Below are positions 52,653 through 60,961 of a stretch of DNA of 64,000 nucleotides, piece after piece. This DNA is from Bacillota bacterium. Lineage in GTDB: Bacteria > Bacillota > Clostridia > Peptostreptococcales > Anaerovoracaceae. Under the pieces are notes generated by a model that saw only the letters and a program-made list of their open reading frames with translations, did not search any database and had not been told where the DNA came from. The DNA is taken from contig JAFUCA010000010.1 of assembly GCA_017459895.1 (NCBI GenBank), forward strand, positions 43,727 to 107,726, written 5' to 3'. Within the stretch, counting starts at the first letter, position 1, and each line of letters starts with the position of its first letter. The translations under genes and the position numbers were made by a program.

Positions 52653-54011
52653 ATGAAAATCGCATTTCACACCCTCGGGTGCAAAGTTAACCAATATGAA
52701 TCGGAGGCCATGGCGAAGCTGTTTCGCGAGAAGGGTCATGAGATCGTCGGGGAGCGGGAGTTCGCCGATGTTTACGTGATCAATACCTGTACGGTGACGG
52801 CGGTGGCGGACAAGAAGTCCCGCCAGTACATCCGACGCATGAAGAAGGTCAATCCGGACAGCATCATCGCGGTGACCGGCTGCTACGCCCAGATCGATCC
52901 GGAAGCGGTCAGCGCCATCGAAGGCGTGGACATCGTCACGGGGACCAATGAGAAGAGCACGCTGCCCGAGTACGTCGAGCAGTTTGCCGGCAGCAGGGAG
53001 GATCGCGCAAAGGCTGGCGCGGCTGCGAGAGAAGAAGACTTTACCGTGATCCGGGACTGGAAGGACCTGGACACCTACGAGGATACCGGCATCGTGACCA
53101 GCGCGGAGAACCGGACCCGGGCATACATCAAGATCCAGGAAGGGTGCAACCGGTTCTGCAGCTACTGCGTGATCCCCTACGCCAGGGGAAATATCCGCAG
53201 CCGTGAGCTGGAGGAGATCGTGCAGGAAGCGGAGCAGCTGATCGGAGCCGGCTACAAGGAAATCGTGCTCACCGGCATCAACACGGCGCTGTACGGTTAC
53301 GACGATGCGGCCGGCTCCCAGCCGCAGGGCGTGGAGCGGGTGATCGCGGCCCTGAACGAGCTTCCCGGCAATTTCCGGATCCGCCTGAGCTCCCTGGAGC
53401 CAGCGGTGGTCAACGCGGACTATGTGCGGCGGCTTCTGAAGTACGACCGGCTCTGCCACCATCTGCACCTGTCGGCCCAGAGCGGAAGCGACCGGATCCT
53501 GAAGGCGATGAACCGGCCCTATGACCGCAGCCAGTATCTGCAGATCGTCGATGCGGTGCGCAGCTTCGATCCCTGGTACGGGATCTCCACCGACATCATC
53601 GTCGGATTTCCGGGGGAAAGGGAGCAGGACTTCGAAGACAGCGTCAGCCTGGTGCAGATCTGCGATTTCTGCAGGGTTCACGCATTCAAATACTCCCGGC
53701 GCCCGAAGACGGCAGCGGCGGCCATGAAGGAGCAGGTCTCACCCCAGGTGAAGAACCGCCGCAGCGACCTGCTGCAGGAAGCCGGCGGGAAAGCCGCCTC
53801 CAGCTTTTGCATGAAAAACCTGGGGCGGCAGGAGATCGTTCTGATTGAGGAGTACCTGCCGCAGATCGGCATGCTGACAGGCTATACCGGCAATTACATC
53901 CGTGCCTACATCCGGTGCAGCGCCGGTGAAGGGGAGGAACTGCTGAACACCTTCCGGCAGGTAAAATTGACAGAAACTTTTCGAGATGGATGTATTGCAT
54001 TGATTTTATGA
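52653..54011 (+). CDS. mtaB: tRNA t6A37 methylthiotransferase MtaB
   Basis: MtaB adds a methylthio group to t6A37 of tRNA. The 452-residue protein has an N-terminal MTTase domain (FHTLGCKVNQYES with Cys, NTCTVTAVADKKSRQ, VTGCYAQ), the radical SAM cluster motif EGCNRFCSYCVIPYARG and a C-terminal TRAM-like end. I prefer the ATG at 52653, 8 bases after GAGGA, to the one at 52638 overlapping the previous stop. Its last third holds a CCAGCTTTTGC variant of the dispersed word. Confidence 0.95.
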   Translation: MKIAFHTLGCKVNQYESEAMAKLFREKGHEIVGEREFADVYVINTCTVTAVADKKSRQYIRRMKKVNPDSIIAVTGCYAQIDPEAVSAIEGVDIVTGTNEKSTLPEYVEQFAGSREDRAKAGAAAREEDFTVIRDWKDLDTYEDTGIVTSAENRTRAYIKIQEGCNRFCSYCVIPYARGNIRSRELEEIVQEAEQLIGAGYKEIVLTGINTALYGYDDAAGSQPQGVERVIAALNELPGNFRIRLSSLEPAVVNADYVRRLLKYDRLCHHLHLSAQSGSDRILKAMNRPYDRSQYLQIVDAVRSFDPWYGISTDIIVGFPGEREQDFEDSVSLVQICDFCRVHAFKYSRRPKTAAAAMKEQVSPQVKNRRSDLLQEAGGKAASSFCMKNLGRQEIVLIEEYLPQIGMLTGYTGNYIRAYIRCSAGEGEELLNTFRQVKLTETFRDGCIALIL

Positions 54012-54083
54012 CAAAAAAGTATTAGAATAGGTCTGTATTTGTTGCGGGATAAACTGCGCAGCGTGAGAAAGGAAGTGAAATTG

Positions 54084-54425
54084 ATGAGTGATTGCATTTT
54101 CTGCAAGATTGCAAATGGAGAGATTCCTTCGAATAAGGTGTACGAAGATGATCAGATCATGTGCTTTCATGATGCGGATCCCCAGGCTCCGGTACACGTC
54201 CTGATCATTCCGAAGAAGCACATTCCATCCCTGGATGAAGTGAAGGAAGAGGACAAAGAACTGCTTGGCGGAATCATGCTGAAGGTCCAGGAACTGGCGA
54301 AGGATCTGGGACTGGACAACGGATACCGTCTGGTGAACAATTGCGGCGAGGATGGATTCCAGACCGTGAAGCATCTGCATTTCCACCTCCTGGGCAAGAG
54401 AAAAATGACATGGCCTCCAGGCTGA
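54084..54425 (+). CDS. HIT family hydrolase
   Basis: The 113-residue protein has CIFCKIANGEIPS at the start, HVLIIPKKHIPSL and the histidine triad HLHFHLL near the end with MTWPPG. HIT proteins of this HinT type cleave adenosine phosphoramidates and related nucleotides. GGAAGTG precedes the ATG. A repeat identical in part to the carA insert begins 5 bases after its stop. Confidence 0.93.
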   Translation: MSDCIFCKIANGEIPSNKVYEDDQIMCFHDADPQAPVHVLIIPKKHIPSLDEVKEEDKELLGGIMLKVQELAKDLGLDNGYRLVNNCGEDGFQTVKHLHFHLLGKRKMTWPPG

Positions 54426-54429
54426 GAGA

Positions 54430-54459
54430 CCTGCCCAAATCTTCGATTTGGCGCGCAGG
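54430..54459. repeat. Second copy of the carA palindromic element
   Basis: The reverse complement of this 30-base segment matches 18877-18906 in carA except for one A/G change and one missing base. The core is CCAAATC-x-AAGATTTGG flanked by CCTGCGCG and CAGG. Confidence 0.75.
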
Positions 54460-54469
54460 CCCTCTACAG

Positions 54470-54501
54470 AAAGTGCAGCGCTTCAGCGCGTGGCACTTTT
54501 T
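54470..54501 (+). terminator. Terminator after the HIT gene
   Basis: AAAGTGC and GCACTTT pair with an inner GCGC-TTCA-GCGC stem and a T5 run. Confidence 0.85.
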
Positions 54502-54518
54502 CAGTTAAGAAATTCTTG

Positions 54519-54547
54519 TTGCAATACGAAACCCGAAATAGTATAAT
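54519..54547 (+). promoter_or_regulatory. Promoter of rpsU-yqeY
   Basis: TTGCAA (54519-54524) and a perfect TATAAT (54542-54547) are exactly 17 bases apart. Confidence 0.8.
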
Positions 54548-54601
54548 AGCAACGTTGTAAGCAAACCACAGATTTTAACAGAGTCAGGAGGTGAGACGGG
54601 G

Positions 54602-54781
54602 ATGGCACAGGTAATCGTTAGAGAAAACGAAAGCTTGGAGAGCGCTCTGAAGAGATTCAAGAGATCATGCGCCAGAGACGGCGTCATGGCAGAAGTTCGT
54701 AAGAGAGAGCACTACGAGAAGCCAAGCGTAAGAAGAAAGAAAAAGTCTGAGGCAGCCAGAAAGAAAGCCAGAAAGTACTAA
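54602..54781 (+). CDS. rpsU: 30S ribosomal protein S21
   Basis: The 59-residue basic protein reads [19 protein letters not shown] and continues with [22 protein letters not shown] and a Lys/Arg-rich tail, which is S21. It is too short for many gene finders. CAGGAGGTGAG precedes the ATG. yqeY follows, as in many Firmicutes. Confidence 0.97.
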   Translation: MAQVIVRENESLESALKRFKRSCARDGVMAEVRKREHYEKPSVRRKKKSEAARKKARKY

Positions 54782-54814
54782 GACATTCACAGACTCAGAG
54801 AAGAGGTGTTGGAA

Positions 54815-55267
54815 GTGACCTTAAAAGCAAGATTGGACGCTGACTTTAAGGACGCAATGAAGAAAAAAGAGAAGGTCCGCAAGGAAACGATCAGTTTCGT
54901 TCGCGCTGCGATTAAGCAGTACGAGGTGGACAACAGGGAAGAGATCGATGACGCCGGGGTTGCCGCGATTCTGGCCAAACAGGTCAAGATGAGAAAGGAC
55001 GCCCTCGCTGACTTTGAATCTGCCGGACGTACCGATCTGGTAGATGCTTACAACGCAGAGATCCAGGTGCTGATGGACTACATGCCGAAGCAGCTTGCCG
55101 CTGATGAGATCATGGATGTGATCCGGGAGACAGCAGCCGAAGCCGGAATCGAAGCCGGCAGCGGCAAGTCCTCCATGGGAAGGCTGATGGGAAGCGTGAT
55201 GCCGAAGGTGAAGGGAGTCGCCGACGGTAACGCGGTGAAACAGGCAGTAATGCAGTTCCTGGGCTGA
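54815..55267 (+). CDS. yqeY: YqeY / GatB-like domain protein
   Basis: The 150-residue helical protein has VTLKARLDADFKDAMKKKEK at the start, DNREEIDDAGVAAILAKQVKMRKDA in the middle and GRLMGSVMPKVKGVADGNAV near the end, the YqeY family pattern resembling the tail of GatB. It may help tRNA-dependent amidation. The start is taken as GTG at 54815 after AAGAGG; GTG 54806 is also possible. It ends before a terminator. Confidence 0.9.
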   Translation: MTLKARLDADFKDAMKKKEKVRKETISFVRAAIKQYEVDNREEIDDAGVAAILAKQVKMRKDALADFESAGRTDLVDAYNAEIQVLMDYMPKQLAADEIMDVIRETAAEAGIEAGSGKSSMGRLMGSVMPKVKGVADGNAVKQAVMQFLG

Positions 55268-55284
55268 ATGATTATGATGAACAG

Positions 55285-55311
55285 CGGCGCTGAGCGATTG
55301 GCGCCGTTTTT
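55285..55311 (+). terminator. Terminator after yqeY
   Basis: CGGCGC and GCGCCG pair across 10 bases and are followed by TTTTT. Confidence 0.85.
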
Positions 55312-55326
55312 ATTTGCCCGTTTTTA

Positions 55327-55335
55327 TGGTATACT
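55327..55335 (+). promoter_or_regulatory. Extended -10 promoter of the ygiQ operon
   Basis: TGGTATACT (55327-55335) fits TGnTATAAT and lies just after the yqeY terminator. It is 7 bases from the ygiQ ATG, so the leader would be almost absent. Confidence 0.5.
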
Positions 55336-55341
55336 GAAACC

Positions 55342-57117
55342 ATGTTTTTACCGGTATCAAAAAAGGATATGAAGCAGCGCGGCTGGGAAGAAGCGGATTT
55401 CGTTCTGGTCACCGGGGATGCCTATGTGGATCATCCCTCCTTTGGCACGGCTCTGATCGGCCGTCTGCTGGAATCCCGGGGTTACCGGGTGGCGGTGCTG
55501 GCTCAGCCGGACTGGAAGGATCCGGACAGCTTCCGCAGGTTCGGCCGGCCGCGGCTGGGGTTTCTTATCGGCAGCGGATGCGTGGACTCCATGGTCAACA
55601 ACTATTCAGTGTTCCGCCGCCGGCGAAAGAGGGACGTGTATTCCCCCGGCGCAAAGGCTGGCAGGCGCCCGGACCGGGCGGTCATCGTCTACGCCGGCTG
55701 CGCCAGAGCTGCCTATAAGGATGTGCCGGTGATCATCGGAGGACTGGAGGCCAGCCTTCGCCGCCTGGGCCACTACGATTACTGGGATGACAAGGTGCGG
55801 CGCTCCATCCTGATGGATTCGAAGGCAGATCTGCTGATCTACGGCATGGGGGAGCGGGCGGTGCTGGAGATCGCCGAGGCTCTGGAGGCCGGGATCGATG
55901 CCGGGGACATCGGCTGGATCCGGGGCACCTGCGTGCGCCGCAAGGACCCGGATATCTACGAGGATGACGTCGTGCTCCCGCCCTTTGGGGAGGTCCGGGA
56001 GGACAAAGAGGCCTACTGCCGCAGTTTCGCGATGCAGTACCGCAGCAACGATGCCGTCACCGGGCAGCGTCTGCTGGAAAAATACAATAATAATTATTAT
56101 GTCATCCAGAATCCGCCCCAGCCGGTGCTGGAGCGAATGGAGTTGGATGACCTGTACGCGCTGCCCTTTGAGCGCAGGTACCACCCCATGTACGAGGCGG
56201 AGGGCGGTGTTCCTGCCATCACGGAGGTTCAGTTCAGCGTGACGGCAAACCGGGGATGCTTCGGGGGATGCGCTTTCTGCGCCATCACCTATCATCAGGG
56301 CCGGGAGGTGCGCAGCCGGAGCACGGAATCGATTCTGGGGGAGATCCGCGGCATGACGGGGAACCCGCAGTTCAAGGGATACGTCCACGACATCGGCGGA
56401 CCGACGGCGAATTTCCGGCATCCGTCCTGTCAGCAGCAGCTCTCCCGGGGCATGTGCCGCAGCCGGGACTGCCTGTTCCCGAAGCCCTGCCCGATGCTGG
56501 AGGCGGATCACGGGGAATACCTGGACCTGCTGATGCAGGCCAGGAGCATCGACGGGGTGAAGAAGGTCTTCATCCGTTCGGGGATCCGCTACGATTATCT
56601 TCTGGCGGACAAAAGCAGCGGCCGGCCGTTTCTCCGGGCGCTGTGCGCGGATCACATCAGCGGGATCCTGAAGGTTGCGCCGGAGCACGTGGCGCAGGGC
56701 GCATTGTCGAAGATGCATAAACCGGGAAAAGACGTCTTCGACCGTTTCTGCGCTGCCTACCAGAGGGAAAATGCGCGGCAGCACAAGAAGCAGTACATGA
56801 TTCCGTATTTCATCTCTTCCCATCCGGGGAGCACGCTGGAGGATGCGGTGGAACTGGCGCTGTACCTCAAGGAGACCGGATTTGTCCCGGATCAGGTGCA
56901 GGATTTTTATCCGACGCCGGGGACACTGGCCACCTGCATGTATTATACGGAGACGGATCCGCTGACGATGGAACCGGTCTATGTGGCCAAGACCATGCAC
57001 GAGAAAAAACTGCAGCGGGCGCTGCTGCATTTTCATAAGAAGGAGAACCGATCTCTGGTTTCCCAGGCTTTGCGCGAGGCAGGCCGGGAAGATCTGAAGG
57101 AGGTGTTGCTCGGATGA
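55342..57117 (+). CDS. ygiQ: YgiQ family radical SAM protein
   Basis: The 591-residue protein has a cobalamin-like N-terminal region (FVLVTGDAYVDHPSFG, RPDRAVIVYAGCARAAY, GLEASLRRLGHYDYWDDKVR) and the radical SAM cluster at C306, C310 and C313 in GCFGGCAFCAITYHQG. YgiQ proteins are widespread but their reaction is unknown. An extended -10 is upstream. The next gene overlaps it by 4 bases. Confidence 0.9.
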   Translation: MFLPVSKKDMKQRGWEEADFVLVTGDAYVDHPSFGTALIGRLLESRGYRVAVLAQPDWKDPDSFRRFGRPRLGFLIGSGCVDSMVNNYSVFRRRRKRDVYSPGAKAGRRPDRAVIVYAGCARAAYKDVPVIIGGLEASLRRLGHYDYWDDKVRRSILMDSKADLLIYGMGERAVLEIAEALEAGIDAGDIGWIRGTCVRRKDPDIYEDDVVLPPFGEVREDKEAYCRSFAMQYRSNDAVTGQRLLEKYNNNYYVIQNPPQPVLERMELDDLYALPFERRYHPMYEAEGGVPAITEVQFSVTANRGCFGGCAFCAITYHQGREVRSRSTESILGEIRGMTGNPQFKGYVHDIGGPTANFRHPSCQQQLSRGMCRSRDCLFPKPCPMLEADHGEYLDLLMQARSIDGVKKVFIRSGIRYDYLLADKSSGRPFLRALCADHISGILKVAPEHVAQGALSKMHKPGKDVFDRFCAAYQRENARQHKKQYMIPYFISSHPGSTLEDAVELALYLKETGFVPDQVQDFYPTPGTLATCMYYTETDPLTMEPVYVAKTMHEKKLQRALLHFHKKENRSLVSQALREAGREDLKEVLLG

Positions 57118-58556
57118 CGAAGAACAGAATTGAGGCGCTGCTGGCGGCGCTGGAGGATGGCCGGGCGCAGTACGAGCGGCTGATGGCGGAGGACGAGGCT
57201 CCGGCAGAGCGCCGGGAAGGAGGGCCGCATCCGGCTTTTGCGGCGGAGGAGGTATACGACCTTCGGCAGCCGGAGGAAGAGACCATCGGAAGCGACGGCG
57301 AGCAGATGGATTTCTTCAGCATGGCCGGCAGCGGCCTGGTCCGCACTGAGGCGCCGGGAGAGATGAACCGGATCGCCGCCGGGGACAACCTGGACTACAT
57401 GCTCTGGCTCCTGAAGGAAAAGCATCTGGCGGGGAAGATCCAGCTGATCTATGTGGATCCGCCGTTTTTTTCCAACGCGAAGTACCAGTCGTCGGTGCAG
57501 ATCACGGGATCGGACGGCCGGAAATCCCCGGTGCTCAAGGTGGGAGCCTACGAGGATACCTGGGGACACGATCTGAAGGCTTACCTGGAGATGCTGGCGG
57601 TGCGCTTCTTCCTCATGCGGGACCTGCTGTCGGAGACCGGCAGCCTTTGGGTGCATCTGGACTGGCACGGATCCCATTACGTGAAGATGATGCTGGACGA
57701 GATCTTCGGAGCGAACCGGTTTGTCAATGAGGTCGTCTGGGTCTATAAATCCGGCGGTGCCAGCAAGCACAGTTTTTCGCGAAAACACGACACGCTCCTG
57801 TTCTACAGCAGGACGGAGAACTATAAATTCCGGCCCCTGCAGGAGAAATCCTATAACCGGGAAGGCAAGCCGTACCGGTTCAAGGGCGTCGAGGAGTTTC
57901 AGGATGAGCACGGCTGGTACACCATGGTCAACATGAAGGATGTCTGGAACATCGATATGGTGGGCCGGACCAGCGCGGAGCGAAAGGGATACGCGACCCA
58001 GAAACCGGAGAAGCTGCTGCAGCGGATCGTGGAATCCTGCACCGACGAGGGAGACTTGTGCGCGGATTTCTTCGCCGGCACCGGGACGCTGGGGGCAGTC
58101 TGCGCGGAAACGAACCGGCGGTGGATCCTCTGCGATACGGGGGATGCGGCCATCGGATCCCAGATCCTGCGGATGGCCGAGAAGAAGAGCGCCTTTCTCG
58201 TGGAGCGGCCCCGGGGAGTGCGGGAAGTGGGACCGAAGGCCTATGTGCAGGCTGCCGTGAAGGACGGCCGGGCCGAGCTGCAGGGGTATCAGCCGGATCT
58301 GACCCAGGTGCAGCAGCGGGACCGGGAGATCGTCTCCGGCTACATCAATGAGAACAGCCTCGATCTGATCAGCTTCTGGAGCGTGGATCCGGAGTACGAC
58401 GGATGCGTTCACAGCTGCCGGCGGATCCTGCATCACGCTTCCGATGCGCAGCGCATCGAAGGCGCAGGAGCGGGACATGCGGTCAGCATTGTGGGTTACG
58501 ATCTGTTCGGAGGACGGTTTGCGTGGGTACAGGAGGAAGTGACCGATGAAGATTAG
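57114..58556 (+). CDS. Orphan beta-class DNA methyltransferase (Type III Mod-like)
   Basis: The 480-residue protein has motif IV DPPFF near residue 116 before motif I FFAGTGTLGAV near residue 319, the beta-class order of Type III modification and N4/N6 methyltransferases. A KPEKLLQRIVESC motif follows the target region. No restriction (Res) gene is adjacent. It overlaps YgiQ by 4 bases and the next gene by 11, so it is translated within a housekeeping operon. It probably methylates adenine at a specific site for regulation or repair. Confidence 0.88.
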   Translation: MTKNRIEALLAALEDGRAQYERLMAEDEAPAERREGGPHPAFAAEEVYDLRQPEEETIGSDGEQMDFFSMAGSGLVRTEAPGEMNRIAAGDNLDYMLWLLKEKHLAGKIQLIYVDPPFFSNAKYQSSVQITGSDGRKSPVLKVGAYEDTWGHDLKAYLEMLAVRFFLMRDLLSETGSLWVHLDWHGSHYVKMMLDEIFGANRFVNEVVWVYKSGGASKHSFSRKHDTLLFYSRTENYKFRPLQEKSYNREGKPYRFKGVEEFQDEHGWYTMVNMKDVWNIDMVGRTSAERKGYATQKPEKLLQRIVESCTDEGDLCADFFAGTGTLGAVCAETNRRWILCDTGDAAIGSQILRMAEKKSAFLVERPRGVREVGPKAYVQAAVKDGRAELQGYQPDLTQVQQRDREIVSGYINENSLDLISFWSVDPEYDGCVHSCRRILHHASDAQRIEGAGAGHAVSIVGYDLFGGRFAWVQEEVTDED

Positions 58557-59736
58557 AACCATCAAAAAAGACGGCCGCAGGGAGAGCCGTTGGTCCGGCG
58601 GGAGGACCTGGGAGATAGCGATCTTCCCGGAGGAAGCCAGCTACCTGGACCGGGATTTTCTGTGGCGGCTTTCGACGGCCAGCTCCGATCTGGAGGAATC
58701 CTCCTTCACGAAGCTGCCGGATTACGACCGGATCCTGATGGTGCTGGAGGGGGATGTGGTCCTGGCCCACGGGGATGTGCGCACGGCCCATCTGCAAAGG
58801 CTGGAGCAGGACGCCTTTGACGGCGCAGTGAAGACCCGCTGCTACGGCAAGCTGATCCGGGACTACAATCTGATCTATCGCAAAGGCTGCTGCGGCCGGA
58901 TGGAGCTTCAGCCTCTGAAGCCTGCGGCCGCGGCGATCCGCATGAGCCCGGAGGCGGCAGACTCCGTCTGCTCCTACGGGATCTTCTGTCTGGAGGGCTA
59001 CGCGGTAGTCTCCTGCGGCGAAGAAAGCCAGATGCTCCGGGAGGGCGATCAGGCAGTCATCGATTTCCCCCGGGGAGTTACGGAGGATATCCGGCTCATG
59101 GGAGAAGGCTCCTGCATCGTAACGGAAGTGATCATGGCTTCCCTTGAGGGAGCAGCGGGATCTGCGGAAGGAGAGGCGAAACCGGAGAAGGAAGGATCGC
59201 CGGAGGAAAACGCGGAAGCGACTCCGGCGGGGGCCTCCCCGCAGACGGCCGCCGGGGGATCGGATTATCTGACCAGTCTGCGGCTGTTTGCCGGGCGGAA
59301 CCGCTGGGCGATGATCCTGCGCCGGGAAGGAAAATCCAATGTCTACTATGACCGGGCGATGGCAGCGGCCCTGCGCAAGCTGGAGAAATGGTACATCACC
59401 GAGCTCATCTGGCTGGTGGGGATACTGCTGTGCTTCGCGCCGCTTGCCGCCGGGAGTTCCGCAGGGTTTTGCCTCCTGCTGGCCGTTCTGTTCACCATCG
59501 TGCATCTGTTTGGGATCATCCCCTTTGTCTACATGCGCATGCTGCCCCGTCCCTTCGCGGCTCACATGAAGAAGGTTTCGGATCTGAACGCTGCCGAAAG
59601 GGCATTCCATGAGGAAGAGATCCGTCAGGATCCTCACTTCGAGCGGCTGATGAGCAAGTACAAGACCGATGAGGACGGATATTTCAATGACGAAGCATCC
59701 CCGCTGTACCGGCTGGCCCGGCGCAGGGATAAATAA
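58546..59736 (+). CDS. HutD/Ves-like cupin fused to a two-helix membrane domain
   Basis: Residues about 1-190 resemble the HutD/Ves cupin family (SRWSGGRTWEIAIFPEEASY, FLWRLSTASSD, GYDRILMVLEGD-like GDVVL, DFPRGVTEDIRLM). A low-complexity Glu/Ala linker (195-235) leads to a C-terminal domain with two membrane helices near 290-335 and an acidic cytoplasmic tail. I know of no such fusion. Function is unknown; Ves members affect cold and alkylation stress in E. coli, HutD sits in histidine operons. The GCAAAGGCTG word occurs twice in it. Confidence 0.65.
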   Translation: MKIRTIKKDGRRESRWSGGRTWEIAIFPEEASYLDRDFLWRLSTASSDLEESSFTKLPDYDRILMVLEGDVVLAHGDVRTAHLQRLEQDAFDGAVKTRCYGKLIRDYNLIYRKGCCGRMELQPLKPAAAAIRMSPEAADSVCSYGIFCLEGYAVVSCGEESQMLREGDQAVIDFPRGVTEDIRLMGEGSCIVTEVIMASLEGAAGSAEGEAKPEKEGSPEENAEATPAGASPQTAAGGSDYLTSLRLFAGRNRWAMILRREGKSNVYYDRAMAAALRKLEKWYITELIWLVGILLCFAPLAAGSSAGFCLLLAVLFTIVHLFGIIPFVYMRMLPRPFAAHMKKVSDLNAAERAFHEEEIRQDPHFERLMSKYKTDEDGYFNDEASPLYRLARRRDK

Positions 59737-59751
59737 GCAGAGGGTAAGAGT

Positions 59752-60936
59752 ATGAAACTGGAACTGATCGCAACGGCTGCCTTCGGACTGGAGGCCGTGG
59801 TCCGGCGGGAGATCGAGGCGCTGGGCTATTCCGTCATCCGAACCGAGGACGGCAAGATCACCTATGCAGCGGATGAACGGGGCATCGTTCGTTCAAATCT
59901 CTGGCTGCGGTGCGCCGACCGGGTGCTGGTGAAGATCGATGAATTTGAGGCATCGGATTTCGAGACTCTGTTTCAGAAGTGCATGGGGATCCCCTGGGAG
60001 GAATGGATCCCGGCGGACGGGAAATTCGTCGTCACATGCACCACGGTCAAGTCGAAGCTGCACAACGAACCGGCCTGCCAGAGGACCGTCAAGAAGGCCA
60101 TCGTAAACCGGCTGCAGGATTTCTATGTGACGGAAAACCTGCCGGAGTGCGGGGCGGAGTATCCCGTCAAGCTGACGCTGCTGAAGGACCGGGCGACATT
60201 GACCCTCGATACCAGCGGTGCCGGCCTGCACAAGCGGGGCTACCGGGTGGCGGACGTGGCGGCTCCCATCAAGGAAACGCTGGCGGCTGCCCTGGTGCAG
60301 CTTTCCTTCTGGAATACGGGACGGATCCTGGTGGATCCCTGCTGCGGCAGCGGGACCATTCCCATCGAGGCTGCCATGATCGGCATGGATATCGCGCCGG
60401 GACTGAACCGGGCATTCCTCAGCGAGGGATGGGAGCAGGTACCCGCCAGCCTTTGGAAGGAGGAGCGGGCGGAGGCCTTCGGCCGGATCCGCACCGATGC
60501 GGACCTTCAAATTTATGGGTACGACATCGATCAAAGGGCCGTCGCGGCTGCCCGGGAAAACGCCATAGAAGCCGGTGTGGAGGAACAGATCCGTTTCTGC
60601 CGGGCGGATGTGAACCGTCTGATCGGATCGCCGGGACAGGCGGGACCCGCCGGAGCGGATCCCTGGCACAAGCAAGAGTCGGTGGTTTTCGTGACGAATC
60701 TCCCCTACGCCATCCGCATCGGCACCACGGAGGAGCTGGAGGAGATCTACCGGACGCTGCGGGGGATGATGGAGGAGGAGCCGACCTGGAGCCTGTTCCT
60801 GATCACCGCGGATAAGCAGGCGGAGGAAGCCCTCGGTCGCAAAGCCGACCGAAGAAGGAAACTGTATAACGGGACGATCGAGACGACCTATTATCAGTAT
60901 CACGGGCAGAGGACACGAAAGGAGAAAACTCTTTAA
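59752..60936 (+). CDS. RlmL/YpsC-type RNA methyltransferase
   Basis: The 394-residue protein has an N-terminal THUMP domain (LELIATAAFGLEAVVRREIEAL) and a Rossmann methyltransferase with DPCCGSGTIPIEAAMIGMD near residue 200 and a TNLPYAIRIG catalytic loop (NLPY in place of NPPY). It methylates guanine N2 in 23S rRNA, like the first domain of E. coli RlmL. The loop variation is common in this branch. AGAGGGTAAGAG precedes the ATG. Confidence 0.88.
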   Translation: MKLELIATAAFGLEAVVRREIEALGYSVIRTEDGKITYAADERGIVRSNLWLRCADRVLVKIDEFEASDFETLFQKCMGIPWEEWIPADGKFVVTCTTVKSKLHNEPACQRTVKKAIVNRLQDFYVTENLPECGAEYPVKLTLLKDRATLTLDTSGAGLHKRGYRVADVAAPIKETLAAALVQLSFWNTGRILVDPCCGSGTIPIEAAMIGMDIAPGLNRAFLSEGWEQVPASLWKEERAEAFGRIRTDADLQIYGYDIDQRAVAAARENAIEAGVEEQIRFCRADVNRLIGSPGQAGPAGADPWHKQESVVFVTNLPYAIRIGTTEELEEIYRTLRGMMEEEPTWSLFLITADKQAEEALGRKADRRRKLYNGTIETTYYQYHGQRTRKEKTL

Positions 60937-60961
60937 GGGTGTATCAAAAATATTATTTACT

